Program-made: the position numbers and the translations under genes
The notes under the pieces: model-generated
What the model was told of the DNA's origin: nothing
The model's database searches: none
Seen by the model: the letters and a program-made list of their open reading frames with translations, nothing else
Source: JBFFSQ01 sp041572275
GTDB lineage: Bacteria > Pseudomonadota > Gammaproteobacteria > SZUA-229
Length of the DNA: 14,798 nucleotides
NCBI GenBank assembly: GCA_041572275.1
Contig: JBFFSQ010000058.1
Coordinates: forward strand, 1 to 14,798
Direction: 5' to 3'
Part shown: piece by piece, positions 6,666-14,279 of the stretch
How positions within the stretch are numbered: the stretch's first letter is position 1
Layout: every line of letters begins with the position of its first letter

Positions 6666-6717
6666 TATAAACATGTAAATGGTTTTGCATGATGCATTTA
6701 CTTTCAGGAAGATTGTA

Positions 6718-7956
6718 ATGAAAGTATTTCATGTTTTATTCTTTGTTCTGCTCATCCATAGTTTTGGTGGCTGTACTCATGTGATTGTTATCGATATTGA
6801 TCCAGTGCAGTCAGAATCAGCATTGGATGATTCGGTTTATTTAGCTGAGACTGAGTCATTACCAGTACCTGAACTGAAGCCAGTGCTAACTCCTATACCG
6901 CTCAATATAGGTGTTTACTATTCAGATGAACTCAAAAATTTTGAATATATTCGCGGTGTTCCGGATATCCACTGGGTAGTACCTCTAGGTGAACACAGTG
7001 TTGAATTTTTCAGGGAGGTATTGCCAGAGTTATTCACATCGGTCATTGAACTGGATGAAACTGAACTATTCACGCGAGATGATGTTGACATAATCATAGA
7101 ACCTGTAATTGAAGAATTTCATTTTAGATTGGGGGCTGAACGTCATAGTAATCTGCATTCAATTGTTTATCGTTTCAATATTTACCAGAATAATGGTGTT
7201 CCACTTCGAGTCTGGCGTGTACATGGTCAGCGAGAATTCAATTTAGGTATCTTTCAGGTTGTATGGACTCATATTAAGGGTGATCTTGCAGATGCAATTG
7301 AGAAAATACGGTTACAATCAAGAGAGGTGTTTGATGATCAATTAATTGATGTGGTTAAGAAAAAGCCATCACCATTCATTCCCTCAACAGTTCCGGCCGG
7401 TGTTGAAATTTACCTGGAGTCACAAAAAACAATTACTCTGCTTAACATGGAAAAAGAACTGCCTGGAAATGTGGCGGTAATTAAGGTTTCTATACACAAT
7501 CAGGGTAAGAAGAATTTTATACTACGCGGTTCTGAAACACGTCTGATTTTACCAAATGGTCACTGGGTATCACCAACAGGCGCTACGCAATTAATTGCTC
7601 GTGCTTTGGGGCCTGTTGATGTGAATGTTGCAGCTACAACGGTAACGGTTGCTGATGTCCTGGCGAGTATGATTCATCAATTCTCGGAGTCGCAAGAACG
7701 CCTGTCTCTACTCAAGGCTCAGGTGACTCAATTGCGTAGCCAGCAATTAAGGAAAACACTTATACAACACGGTGCTTCAGTTACTGGCCTGTTGAGTTAT
7801 CTACCCGTCGCCGGAACACCCGCATTTACTGGTGCACAACTTCAATTCTGGTTATATGACACAAGCTCAGATGAGACCTATCAAGTGAGGGTGCCAATGA
7901 CTGATTTTAACTTTAAAGGTGTCGCGGACAAAGATGCCTTGAGGAAGGAACTATGA
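6718..7956 (+). CDS. Large lipoprotein of unknown function
   Basis: I place the start at 6718, not the upstream ATG at 6679, because AGGAAG lies 6 bases ahead and the N-terminus then becomes a proper lipoprotein signal with lipobox FGGC (Cys19). The residue after Cys is Thr, which favours the outer membrane. After an acidic, Pro-rich linker (about 25-60) comes a region (62-215) alternating strands and helices, including NIGVYYSDELKNF and DVDIIIEPVIEEFHF. It recalls small-domain lipoproteins of envelope assembly or ABC-transport auxiliary type. A beta-rich region (225-300) and a helical segment with coiled-coil character (313-347) follow. There is no catalytic motif. The protein is 412 residues and I do not recognise the family. 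The stop overlaps the start of the beta-barrel gene (ATGA), so the two products likely act together at the outer membrane. Confidence 0.75.
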   Translation: MKVFHVLFFVLLIHSFGGCTHVIVIDIDPVQSESALDDSVYLAETESLPVPELKPVLTPIPLNIGVYYSDELKNFEYIRGVPDIHWVVPLGEHSVEFFREVLPELFTSVIELDETELFTRDDVDIIIEPVIEEFHFRLGAERHSNLHSIVYRFNIYQNNGVPLRVWRVHGQREFNLGIFQVVWTHIKGDLADAIEKIRLQSREVFDDQLIDVVKKKPSPFIPSTVPAGVEIYLESQKTITLLNMEKELPGNVAVIKVSIHNQGKKNFILRGSETRLILPNGHWVSPTGATQLIARALGPVDVNVAATTVTVADVLASMIHQFSESQERLSLLKAQVTQLRSQQLRKTLIQHGASVTGLLSYLPVAGTPAFTGAQLQFWLYDTSSDETYQVRVPMTDFNFKGVADKDALRKEL

Positions 7957-8684
7957 ATAATAAAATACACAGTTCTGATTTGTTGTTGATCATACTCTTG
8001 TTTGGGATGACCGGGATTTGTTTTGCAGAAGAATCAACTGGCGACACGGATCAAGTGCAACTGGAGCCCTATGAAGAAATCAATTATGAAGATAGTGGTG
8101 TGGTTAAATTGCCTGATCCAGAAAATAAGAAGTTCTCAACACCAATATTGCAATTTTTCATTGGCAGCATAGAAACAGATACATCAGAATCAGTTCTGGG
8201 TGGTGAATCCACAATCCTTAACCTGGGTTTTGGCGTGCACCAGGACTTCATTGATTATGATCATCTGGGGTTTGATTTTGATGTGCTGATGTTGATACGA
8301 GAATATGATACGACCATAGCGGCACCGCCATTCAGTTCTATCAGTGATGAGATGACTCTTGATACCTTTGCGATCACAGCGGGCGTGCGTGGTTTTATTC
8401 CGGAAGAGAGCCGGTTCAGGGCGTTTGCTACAATAGGACTTGGACTTTATTTTAATAAATTACATGTCACCGGTAGTACGTTTGGTTTACCCGGCAGCAT
8501 TGAAGATGATGATACTGAAATGAACTTATTCTATGCGGTTGGTATTGAATACATCAGTACTGAATATAGTTTTCAACTGCAATACCGTGACATGCCGATT
8601 GATGGTGGCTTTCCCACTTTTAATGTGCCCAGCACTGACATTGGTGGTTCTATGTGGTTGTTGGGTTTTGGTTTTCTCTGGTAG
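7953..8684 (+). CDS. Small outer-membrane beta-barrel protein
   Basis: A Sec signal peptide (hydrophobic core about 9-24, cleavage likely after CFA) is followed by an acidic linker. From residue about 60 onward the sequence has alternating hydrophobic strands of membrane-barrel type: ILQFFIGSI, STILNLGFGVH, LGFDFDVLMLI, FAITAGVRGFI, FRAFATIGLGLYF, LFYAVGIEYI, FQLQYRDM and a last strand ending in GFGFLW. The terminal aromatic residue is the usual signal for outer-membrane insertion. About eight strands can be counted, as in OmpA-like or opacity-type barrels. The substrate or role is unknown. The ATG overlaps the lipoprotein stop and GAGGAAGG lies just ahead within that gene, so the pair is translationally coupled. 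Confidence 0.78.
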   Translation: MNNKIHSSDLLLIILLFGMTGICFAEESTGDTDQVQLEPYEEINYEDSGVVKLPDPENKKFSTPILQFFIGSIETDTSESVLGGESTILNLGFGVHQDFIDYDHLGFDFDVLMLIREYDTTIAAPPFSSISDEMTLDTFAITAGVRGFIPEESRFRAFATIGLGLYFNKLHVTGSTFGLPGSIEDDDTEMNLFYAVGIEYISTEYSFQLQYRDMPIDGGFPTFNVPSTDIGGSMWLLGFGFLW

Positions 8685-8699
8685 TCTGCACGTAAATAT

Positions 8700-8726
8700 T
8701 TCAAGGCATACACTGTTTGTCTTGAA
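8700..8726 (+). terminator. Stem-loop after the beta-barrel gene, possible weak terminator
   Basis: The TTCAAGGCA / TGTCTTGAA arms (8700-8708 and 8718-8726) can pair over 9 bp with one G-U, closing a 9-base loop. It starts 15 bases after the stop codon. There is no T-run, so it may instead protect the 3' end or be unimportant. Confidence 0.3.
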
Positions 8727-8856
8727 TATAAGCGTTGGTTTATGTTTAAAGTTTGAGACTCGATTACGCCAGTAAAAAGTACTCTCCAAAATTCGGAATG
8801 TTTGTGATAGCCTTGCTGACTCAAGGAACATCAACTCCATACATGGGAGGCCAGTC

Positions 8857-9330
8857 ATGTTGTATCTCAACGTTAACGGTCAGCGCCACGAGTTGGCGAT
8901 GGAACCCGATACCCCTTTGCTCTGGGCTCTGCGCGACGGCCTGAAACTTACCGGCACCAAGTTTGGTTGTGGTATTGCTGCCTGCGGTAGCTGCGTGGTG
9001 TTAGTTGACGGTAAACCGGTGCGCAGTTGCGTGACAACGGTGTCTGCTGTCATCGGCAAAGAGATTACCACCATTGAAGGTTTATCCAGTGATCGTTCGC
9101 ATCCAGTGCAACAGGCCTGGATTGATGAAGAAGTACCGCAATGCGGTTACTGCCAGTCCGGCCAGATTCTTACCGCTGCTGCATTACTTGAACGTAATCC
9201 CAATCCGACAGAAGCTGATATCGAATCAGCCATGAGTGAAGTTCTGTGTCGTTGTGGTACCTACCCGCGTATTCGTAGTGCTATGAAGAAAGCGGTGGCG
9301 TTAATTACAGATAAAAACAAGGAGGTGTGA
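8857..9330 (+). CDS. Molybdenum hydroxylase small subunit, two [2Fe-2S] clusters (IorA-like)
   Basis: This is the electron-transfer subunit of a xanthine oxidase-family hydroxylase, closest in type to isoquinoline 1-oxidoreductase alpha and aldehyde dehydrogenase small chains. The plant-ferredoxin-like domain has Cys38, Cys43, Cys46 and Cys58, and the helical domain has Cys96, Cys99, Cys131 and Cys133 (CGYCQSGQI and CRCGTYPRI); both cluster sets are complete. The length of 157 residues is normal. There is no signal peptide, so it is probably co-exported with the Tat-targeted large subunit after folding, as is known for such enzymes. GGGAGG lies 6 bases before the ATG. It is the first gene of the operon and 1 base separates its stop from the next start. 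The substrate cannot be told from this chain. Confidence 0.93.
   Translation: MLYLNVNGQRHELAMEPDTPLLWALRDGLKLTGTKFGCGIAACGSCVVLVDGKPVRSCVTTVSAVIGKEITTIEGLSSDRSHPVQQAWIDEEVPQCGYCQSGQILTAAALLERNPNPTEADIESAMSEVLCRCGTYPRIRSAMKKAVALITDKNKEV
9319..9327 (+). promoter_or_regulatory. Nine-base Shine-Dalgarno AAGGAGGTG
   Basis: This is a full complement to the 16S rRNA 3' end, overlapping the last codons of the small subunit and 4 bases before the large-subunit ATG. It would favour high translation of the large subunit and fixes its start. Confidence 0.85.
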
Positions 9331-9331
9331 C

Positions 9332-11497
9332 ATGGATAAAATCAAACTTTCACGCCGTGACTTTCTGATTAGCAGTGCCGCTGCAGGTGGTGGCTTGATC
9401 ATTGGTTTTTCCCTGATGGCCTGTGATAAGGATACGGGTTCAACGACATCAGACACAAATACGGGTGCAGTACCTTCTATGGATTTCGATCAGTTTACGC
9501 CCAATGCCTGGTTGAGTATTAATAGTGACGATACGGTCATCATACGAGTCGGAAGTTCCGAGATGGGGCAGGGTACGCTGACCGGCATGGCCATGTTGAT
9601 TGCCGACGAGCTAGATGCTGACTGGTCACGTGTACAGGCAGAGCATGCGCCGATTGACGAGGCCTTTACAAACCCCATTCTTGGACGCCAGGCAACCGGC
9701 GGTAGTACTGCCATTCGTGGTTTCTGGGATGTGGCGCGAAAGGCAGGTGCCACAGGTCGTGAGTTATTGTTACAGGCAGCGGCTCTGCAGTGGAATGTGG
9801 ATGTCAGTGAGTGCCGAGCACGCAAGGGTGAGGTCATTCACCAGGCGAGTGATCGTCACTTGCGCTATGGTGAACTCGCTGAAGCTGCTGCCAAACTGCC
9901 AGTTCCTGAGGATGTGTTTCTCAAGGAACCGGAAGAGTTTGTGTTGATTGGTCAGTCGATACCGCGACTGGATACTCCGGACAAGGTGAATGGACAGGCC
10001 GTGTTTGGTATGGACGTTGATTTGCCCGGAATGCTAACGGCTACCGTGGCTCGTTGTCCGGTAAAAGGCGGCAAACTGAAACGTTTTGATGCGACTCAGG
10101 CGCTGGCTGTGCCCGGTGTAAAACGCGTGGTAGAGATCAGCGCTGGCGTTGCGGTAATGGCTGAACATTACTGGGCGGCAAAGAAAGGGCGCGATGTTCT
10201 TGATATTGAATGGGACACTGAAGGTCATGATCATCTTGACTCTGCGGGTATCGAGGCCCAGTTTAAAGCCGCGCTGGACAATGAGTTGATTGAACGTGAT
10301 GACGGTGATATCAAGCAGTCGCTGGCGACCGCTGCTAAAACCCTGGAGGCGGTGTACACCGTACCTTATCAGGCTCATGTTTGTATGGAGCCGATGAATG
10401 CAACGGCGGATGTGCACGCCGATGGCTGTGATGTTTATGCTCCAACCCAGGCACAGACCAGTAGCCAGCACACCGCAATGCGTATTACCGGTTTGGAGGC
10501 TGATCAGGTCAAGGTACACACCACTTTTCTGGGGGGTGGTTTTGGCCGACGTTCCGAACAGGATTTCATTATCGATGCGGTGGAGTGTTCGAAACTGGCC
10601 GGTCAGCCGGTGAAAGTGATCTGGAGTCGGGAAGACGACATCATGCATGATCAGTACCGGCCGGCAACCTACAACCAGATGCGCGGTGGTGTTGATACCC
10701 AGGGCCGGATTACAGCCTGGGAACATCGCATTGCCGGGCCTTCGATTATGGCGCGATTGGCACCGGCCAGAACGAAGGATGGACACGACTGGGCCAGTAC
10801 TGAAGGCGCCAAGAATATTCCCTATGATATTGTCAATCAGCGTGTTACCTATGCCATGTCCAACACGGCGGTGCCAGTTGGGTTCTGGCGCTCGGTTGGC
10901 AGTTCACAGAATGCCTTTATTACCGAATGTTTCTTCGATGAGCTGGCCAAACTAGCAGGTCGTGATCCACTTGAGGCACGGCTTGAATTGATGGTTGATC
11001 ACCCACGCCATGCCGCTGTGGCGAAGCTGGCCGCGGAGAAAGCAGCCTGGGGATCACCATTACCTGAAGGCCATGCACGCGGGATTGCCGTGGCGGAATC
11101 CTTTGGCAGTTACACAGCACAGGTGGCGGAAGTGTCGATTGAGAAAGGTGCGGTACGTGTGCACCGTATAACATGCGCCGTGGATTGCGGTATGGCGGTG
11201 AATCCCAATAGTATTCGGGCACAGATGGAAGGTGCGATTGTTTATGGTCTCACTGCCACTTTGAAAGGTGCAATTACCATCGCCGATGGTCAGGTTCAGC
11301 AGCGCAACTTTGACGACTACCCATTATTGCGTCTGGATGAATGCCCTGATATCGATGTGCATATCATCGATAGCCAGCAAGCACCCGGCGGTGTTGGTGA
11401 GCCGGGCGTACCACCGACCGCACCCGCGGTTGCCAATGCGGTATTTGCTCTGACTGGCCAACCGGTGCGTAGTCTGCCAATTCGCATCAGCAGCTAA
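9332..11497 (+). CDS. Molybdopterin-binding large subunit of a Tat-exported molybdenum hydroxylase (IorB-like)
   Basis: This is the catalytic subunit of a xanthine oxidase-family enzyme that hydroxylates an aldehyde or N-heterocycle with water-derived oxygen. The N-terminus is a Tat signal: SRRDFL (7-12), then a hydrophobic AAAGGGLIIGFSLMA core. Cys31 follows directly, with a Ser/Thr/Asp-rich linker after it, suggesting a lipidated N-terminus. Cofactor-binding signatures seen are GSSEMGQG (74-81), GGGFGRRSEQDF (401-412), VGFWRSVGSSQNAF (516-529) and GGVGEPGVPPTAPA (686-699), in which Glu690 is the expected catalytic base. At 721 residues it fits the IorB-type single-chain class. No FAD subunit or cytochrome c gene is nearby. 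The stop overlaps the next start (TAATG), coupling it to xdhC. Confidence 0.93.
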   Translation: MDKIKLSRRDFLISSAAAGGGLIIGFSLMACDKDTGSTTSDTNTGAVPSMDFDQFTPNAWLSINSDDTVIIRVGSSEMGQGTLTGMAMLIADELDADWSRVQAEHAPIDEAFTNPILGRQATGGSTAIRGFWDVARKAGATGRELLLQAAALQWNVDVSECRARKGEVIHQASDRHLRYGELAEAAAKLPVPEDVFLKEPEEFVLIGQSIPRLDTPDKVNGQAVFGMDVDLPGMLTATVARCPVKGGKLKRFDATQALAVPGVKRVVEISAGVAVMAEHYWAAKKGRDVLDIEWDTEGHDHLDSAGIEAQFKAALDNELIERDDGDIKQSLATAAKTLEAVYTVPYQAHVCMEPMNATADVHADGCDVYAPTQAQTSSQHTAMRITGLEADQVKVHTTFLGGGFGRRSEQDFIIDAVECSKLAGQPVKVIWSREDDIMHDQYRPATYNQMRGGVDTQGRITAWEHRIAGPSIMARLAPARTKDGHDWASTEGAKNIPYDIVNQRVTYAMSNTAVPVGFWRSVGSSQNAFITECFFDELAKLAGRDPLEARLELMVDHPRHAAVAKLAAEKAAWGSPLPEGHARGIAVAESFGSYTAQVAEVSIEKGAVRVHRITCAVDCGMAVNPNSIRAQMEGAIVYGLTATLKGAITIADGQVQQRNFDDYPLLRLDECPDIDVHIIDSQQAPGGVGEPGVPPTAPAVANAVFALTGQPVRSLPIRISS

Positions 11498-12477
11498 TGG
11501 ATCGTAGCACTGATAGCGAAGTAATTCGCGCCGCAGTGAAATGGCTGGAAGAGGCTGAGGCCGTCACACTGGTCACCGTTGCCCGTACCTGGGGTTCGGC
11601 TCCACGGCGCCCAGGTGCATTGATGGTGATTCATCCGGATGGGCGCTTTGTGGGTTCAGTGTCGGGCGGTTGTGTCGAGGATGATTTGGTGCAGCGCACC
11701 TTGCGCGGTGAATTCGAACAACAGCCCCCTCAACTGGTTGAATATGGTGTTAGCACTGCGACGACACAGCGTATCGGTTTACCCTGCGGTGGCCGTCTGG
11801 AACTTGTGGTTGAGTACCTTGATGTGGCGACGCCGCTACTTAAGGTGCTGGAGACAATGGACGCACGCCGGCAAATCGCTCGACGGGTCTGTCTGGCTAC
11901 TTCTGAAGGCAGTTTACATGAGGCAACCAGCCGTGAATCCTTTAGCTTTGATGGCGAAAACCTGATCAAGGTATTTGGTCCTGCCTGGCGCATGTTGATT
12001 ATTGGCGCCGGTGAGCTGTCCCGGCGCGTAGCGCAGCTGGCCCTGAGTCTTGATTATGCGGTCACACTATGTGATTCACGCCCGGAGTATGCCAGTGGCT
12101 GGGAAGTGGAAGGGGCTGACTTTAGCACTATGCCACCAGCTGAATTAATTGCGCAGCTGACGCCTGACGCACATACCACCATTCTGGCTTTAGCCCATTC
12201 ACCGGCATTGGAAGATGCGGCGCTGGCAGCCGCACTACAGAGCGATGCTTTTTATATTGGTGCCTTGGGTTCACGTAAGAACCAGGCCGCGCGTCTGAAG
12301 CGTCTGCAGCATCTGGGCTTGAGTCCCGTGCAACTGGCACGATTACAGGGGCCGGTTGGCCTGGATATTGGTAGCCGTACCCCTGCGGAGATCGCCATCG
12401 CCATCACTGCAGCTCTGATTCAGGCGCGTAACCAGCACGCCCAGCCGTTGTCCCGGGCTGAAGTTCAGCATGGCTGA
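11497..12477 (+). CDS. xdhC: XdhC/CoxI family molybdenum-cofactor insertion protein
   Basis: XdhC proteins bind the molybdenum cofactor, aid its sulfuration and hand it to xanthine oxidase-type enzymes. The N-terminal XdhC_CoxI region has VTLVTVARTWGSAPRRPGA (23-41), GGCVEDDL (57-64) and LPCGG (95-99), with Cys59 and Cys97 conserved. A Rossmann domain follows, with LIIGAGELSRRV (167-178), then GALGSRKN (255-262) and PVGLDIGSRTPAEIAIAI (286-303), all usual for the family. The protein is 326 residues, with no signal peptide, so it acts in the cytoplasm before Tat export of the enzyme. The ATG shares one base with the large-subunit stop, and its own stop overlaps mocA by 8 bases. Its place in the operon marks it as the dedicated chaperone of this hydroxylase. 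Confidence 0.93.
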   Translation: MDRSTDSEVIRAAVKWLEEAEAVTLVTVARTWGSAPRRPGALMVIHPDGRFVGSVSGGCVEDDLVQRTLRGEFEQQPPQLVEYGVSTATTQRIGLPCGGRLELVVEYLDVATPLLKVLETMDARRQIARRVCLATSEGSLHEATSRESFSFDGENLIKVFGPAWRMLIIGAGELSRRVAQLALSLDYAVTLCDSRPEYASGWEVEGADFSTMPPAELIAQLTPDAHTTILALAHSPALEDAALAAALQSDAFYIGALGSRKNQAARLKRLQHLGLSPVQLARLQGPVGLDIGSRTPAEIAIAITAALIQARNQHAQPLSRAEVQHG

Positions 12478-13033
12478 TATCACCGGTGTTTTGCTTGCTG
12501 CTGGTTTCAGTCGTCGCTTTGGCAGTCACAAACTTCTGGCTGAATTTAATGGACAGCCAGTCATCGCACACAGTGCTGCAGCGCTTGAGCCCTGTGATCA
12601 AATCATCGCTGTGGTGCAGGGCGATGACCAGCCTCTGCAGTCGATGCTGAAGACATTGGGTATCGACTGGGTAGTGAACCCGGAACCGGAGCGCGGAATG
12701 GGCTATTCCATCGCCTGCGCGATCAAGGCAACATCGCCTGTTGATGGTTGGTGTATTTTGCCTGCTGACATGCCTGAGTTGCAGGCATCGACTACACAAC
12801 AGCTCGTTGATGCACTGCGAGCGGGTGCAGAACTCGCCGCTCCCTTCTATCAAAATCAGCGTGGTCATCCAGTGGCTTTCAGTGCTGGTTTCATGAATGA
12901 GCTGGTAGTCCTTGATGGCGATGTCGGTGCGCGCCATATTTTGCATCAATATACTGCTCAGCTTACTGCTATCGATATTGATGATGCCGGTATGCTTAAA
13001 GATATTGATAAACCAGTGGATCTGGAAGCGTAA
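12470..13033 (+). CDS. mocA: Molybdenum cofactor cytidylyltransferase MocA-like
   Basis: This enzyme transfers CMP from CTP to molybdopterin, making the cytosine dinucleotide form used by xanthine oxidase-family hydroxylases. The nucleotidyltransferase fold shows LLAAGFSRRFG-x2-K (8-21), PADMP (98-102, with a metal-binding Asp), GHP (132-134), GDVGAR (150-155) and DIDKP (178-182) near the end. At 187 residues it matches known MocA proteins. GTP use (MobA-like) is less likely given the xanthine oxidase context, but nucleotide choice cannot be read with certainty. The start lies inside the xdhC 3' end, 8 bases before its stop. It is the last gene of the operon; a small hairpin follows at 13042-13059. 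Confidence 0.9.
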   Translation: MADITGVLLAAGFSRRFGSHKLLAEFNGQPVIAHSAAALEPCDQIIAVVQGDDQPLQSMLKTLGIDWVVNPEPERGMGYSIACAIKATSPVDGWCILPADMPELQASTTQQLVDALRAGAELAAPFYQNQRGHPVAFSAGFMNELVVLDGDVGARHILHQYTAQLTAIDIDDAGMLKDIDKPVDLEA

Positions 13034-13041
13034 GGCTTTAC

Positions 13042-13059
13042 CACTCACTGAGATGAGTG
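13042..13059 (+). terminator. Small hairpin after mocA, weak terminator candidate
   Basis: CACTCA (13042-13047) and TGAGTG (13054-13059) pair over 6 bp with a 6-base loop, 8 bases after the mocA stop. No T-run follows, so it may only slow or trim transcripts. It marks the probable end of the molybdoenzyme operon. Confidence 0.3.
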
Positions 13060-13177
13060 ACTGGCATATAGCTAACAGGCGTCAACGTGCAGTTATTATT
13101 TCCATGGCGGCTATAAGGTAATCAGCTCCCCCATTGTGCTATAAAAATAGGCATAGTAATGACATGAGGGAATACTT

Positions 13178-13369
13178 ATGAATGGTGTTGATCCCTATGC
13201 TTACATGCAGCAGGTGGCTATTCAGATGCATGAGCTGACTGGCCGGGATGAAATCGAAACAGTACTCGATGAGCTCGAATATCTGTTCGAAGTGATACCA
13301 CCTGAGATGCAGGATAACGCTGAAACACTCATTGGTTTGCTGCGTGAAAAACTCGCGAATGCCAGTTAA
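13178..13369 (+). CDS. Small acidic helical protein of unknown function
   Basis: The 63 residues are acidic and predicted to form two or three amphipathic helices (about 6-18, 22-38 and 46-60). There is no cysteine, signal peptide or known motif. GAGGGA lies 6 bases before the ATG, a good ribosome site, which supports a real gene. The stop overlaps the next gene by 11 bases, so the two are probably coupled. I do not recognise the family. A helical adaptor or a subunit working with the 306-residue neighbour is a guess based only on gene order. Confidence 0.65.
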   Translation: MNGVDPYAYMQQVAIQMHELTGRDEIETVLDELEYLFEVIPPEMQDNAETLIGLLREKLANAS

Positions 13370-14279
13370 CGAAACTCCAGTTGTAGAAACAGCTTGTATA
13401 CGCTGTTATGCGATTCGCCGCGTCAATCCTTTTCTGGGCGTATTACAGGTTATCGAAACCAGTGGTGGTCGTGCTATCAGTGCCAACGGCGTGGTTTGGG
13501 ATATCGAGGTTCTGGCAGAACGTAGCGGTGGTTGGGGTAGTTTGAATCAAAACAGCAAACAGGTCGCTTACTATCGTTATGGTTTATGGTCATTAGAAGA
13601 TGGCCTGGTCAATCGGCCACTGGCACCACACCTTGAGAGTGATCCCCTGACACAACAGAGTCAGGATTTGATCGACTGCATTCGTGGACGTCTTGGACAA
13701 TTGCCGTTCCCGTTGCAGGATCATCGTGAACTGTGGCTGTTTGACAAGGAAGACCAGCGACCAGTCGCACTACTGGCATCAGCAACAGCTGACAGTATAT
13801 TGCCTTCGCCAGAGCCTAAATACTGGGCACCGTGCATTGGTGCTGACGGTGTGCCCAGCCAGCGCAGATTCCCTGCTTCCAGAGAACTTGAAGAGCAGGT
13901 GAAGCAGGTTGTGGGTTTTAATGTGCACAAGCACTGGATCACTCGTCAGGCTGATGGCAGCGGTATTCTGGATGCAACTAATACGCCGATGAACGTCGAA
14001 CTCTTCCCGCCATTTTTATTGACTGAGGACTGGCCTGAAACTGAGCAGGTGAGGCGGGCCAGTGACTATCTGGAATGGATCGCACCCTCTTTATTAACCC
14101 TGCAACAATTGAGCAACACCGAACGTGAGCGTATGGAAAAATGTCTGCATATACAGGCGGTATCGGTTGAGCATCATTGGCATCTGTATCCTGAAATTCT
14201 GGATGAAAAATATCTTACCGCTGCAAAAGTACAATGCCGTATACAGCATTCAAATCAGATCAGGAGAGAAGCGAGATGA
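13359..14279 (+). CDS. Uncharacterised protein, 306 residues
   Basis: I take the ATG at 13359; a TTG at 13332 would add nine residues but has no ribosome site. The protein is soluble, with no signal peptide or membrane helix. It opens with CIRCYAIRRVNPFLG, in which a C-x2-C pair (13 and 16) stands alone rather than as part of an obvious four-Cys zinc site. Later parts have GGWGSLNQNSKQVAYYRYGLW (57-77, strand-rich), a Trp/Pro-rich middle (PKYWAPCIGADG, 153-164) and a helical C-terminus with an HHWH cluster (272-275). No catalytic motif I know is visible and I cannot name the family. It overlaps the small acidic gene upstream, and its stop overlaps the VOC-protein start (ATGA), so the three form one translational unit. 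Confidence 0.75.
   Translation: MPVNETPVVETACIRCYAIRRVNPFLGVLQVIETSGGRAISANGVVWDIEVLAERSGGWGSLNQNSKQVAYYRYGLWSLEDGLVNRPLAPHLESDPLTQQSQDLIDCIRGRLGQLPFPLQDHRELWLFDKEDQRPVALLASATADSILPSPEPKYWAPCIGADGVPSQRRFPASRELEEQVKQVVGFNVHKHWITRQADGSGILDATNTPMNVELFPPFLLTEDWPETEQVRRASDYLEWIAPSLLTLQQLSNTERERMEKCLHIQAVSVEHHWHLYPEILDEKYLTAAKVQCRIQHSNQIRREAR

Noticed and set aside
6679..6717. Thirteen-residue N-terminal extension of the lipoprotein
   Set aside because: It would push the lipoprotein signal away from the N-terminus and lacks a ribosome site; the ATG at 6718 has AGGAAG and a normal signal.
10034..10786. 250-residue open frame on the minus strand
   Set aside because: It lies wholly inside the molybdopterin-binding subunit gene, has no ribosome site and no recognisable domain; it is an antisense shadow of a GC-rich gene.
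12404..13048. 214-residue open frame on the minus strand
   Set aside because: It is antisense to mocA and the end of xdhC, both of which have clear motifs. Its own product looks random.
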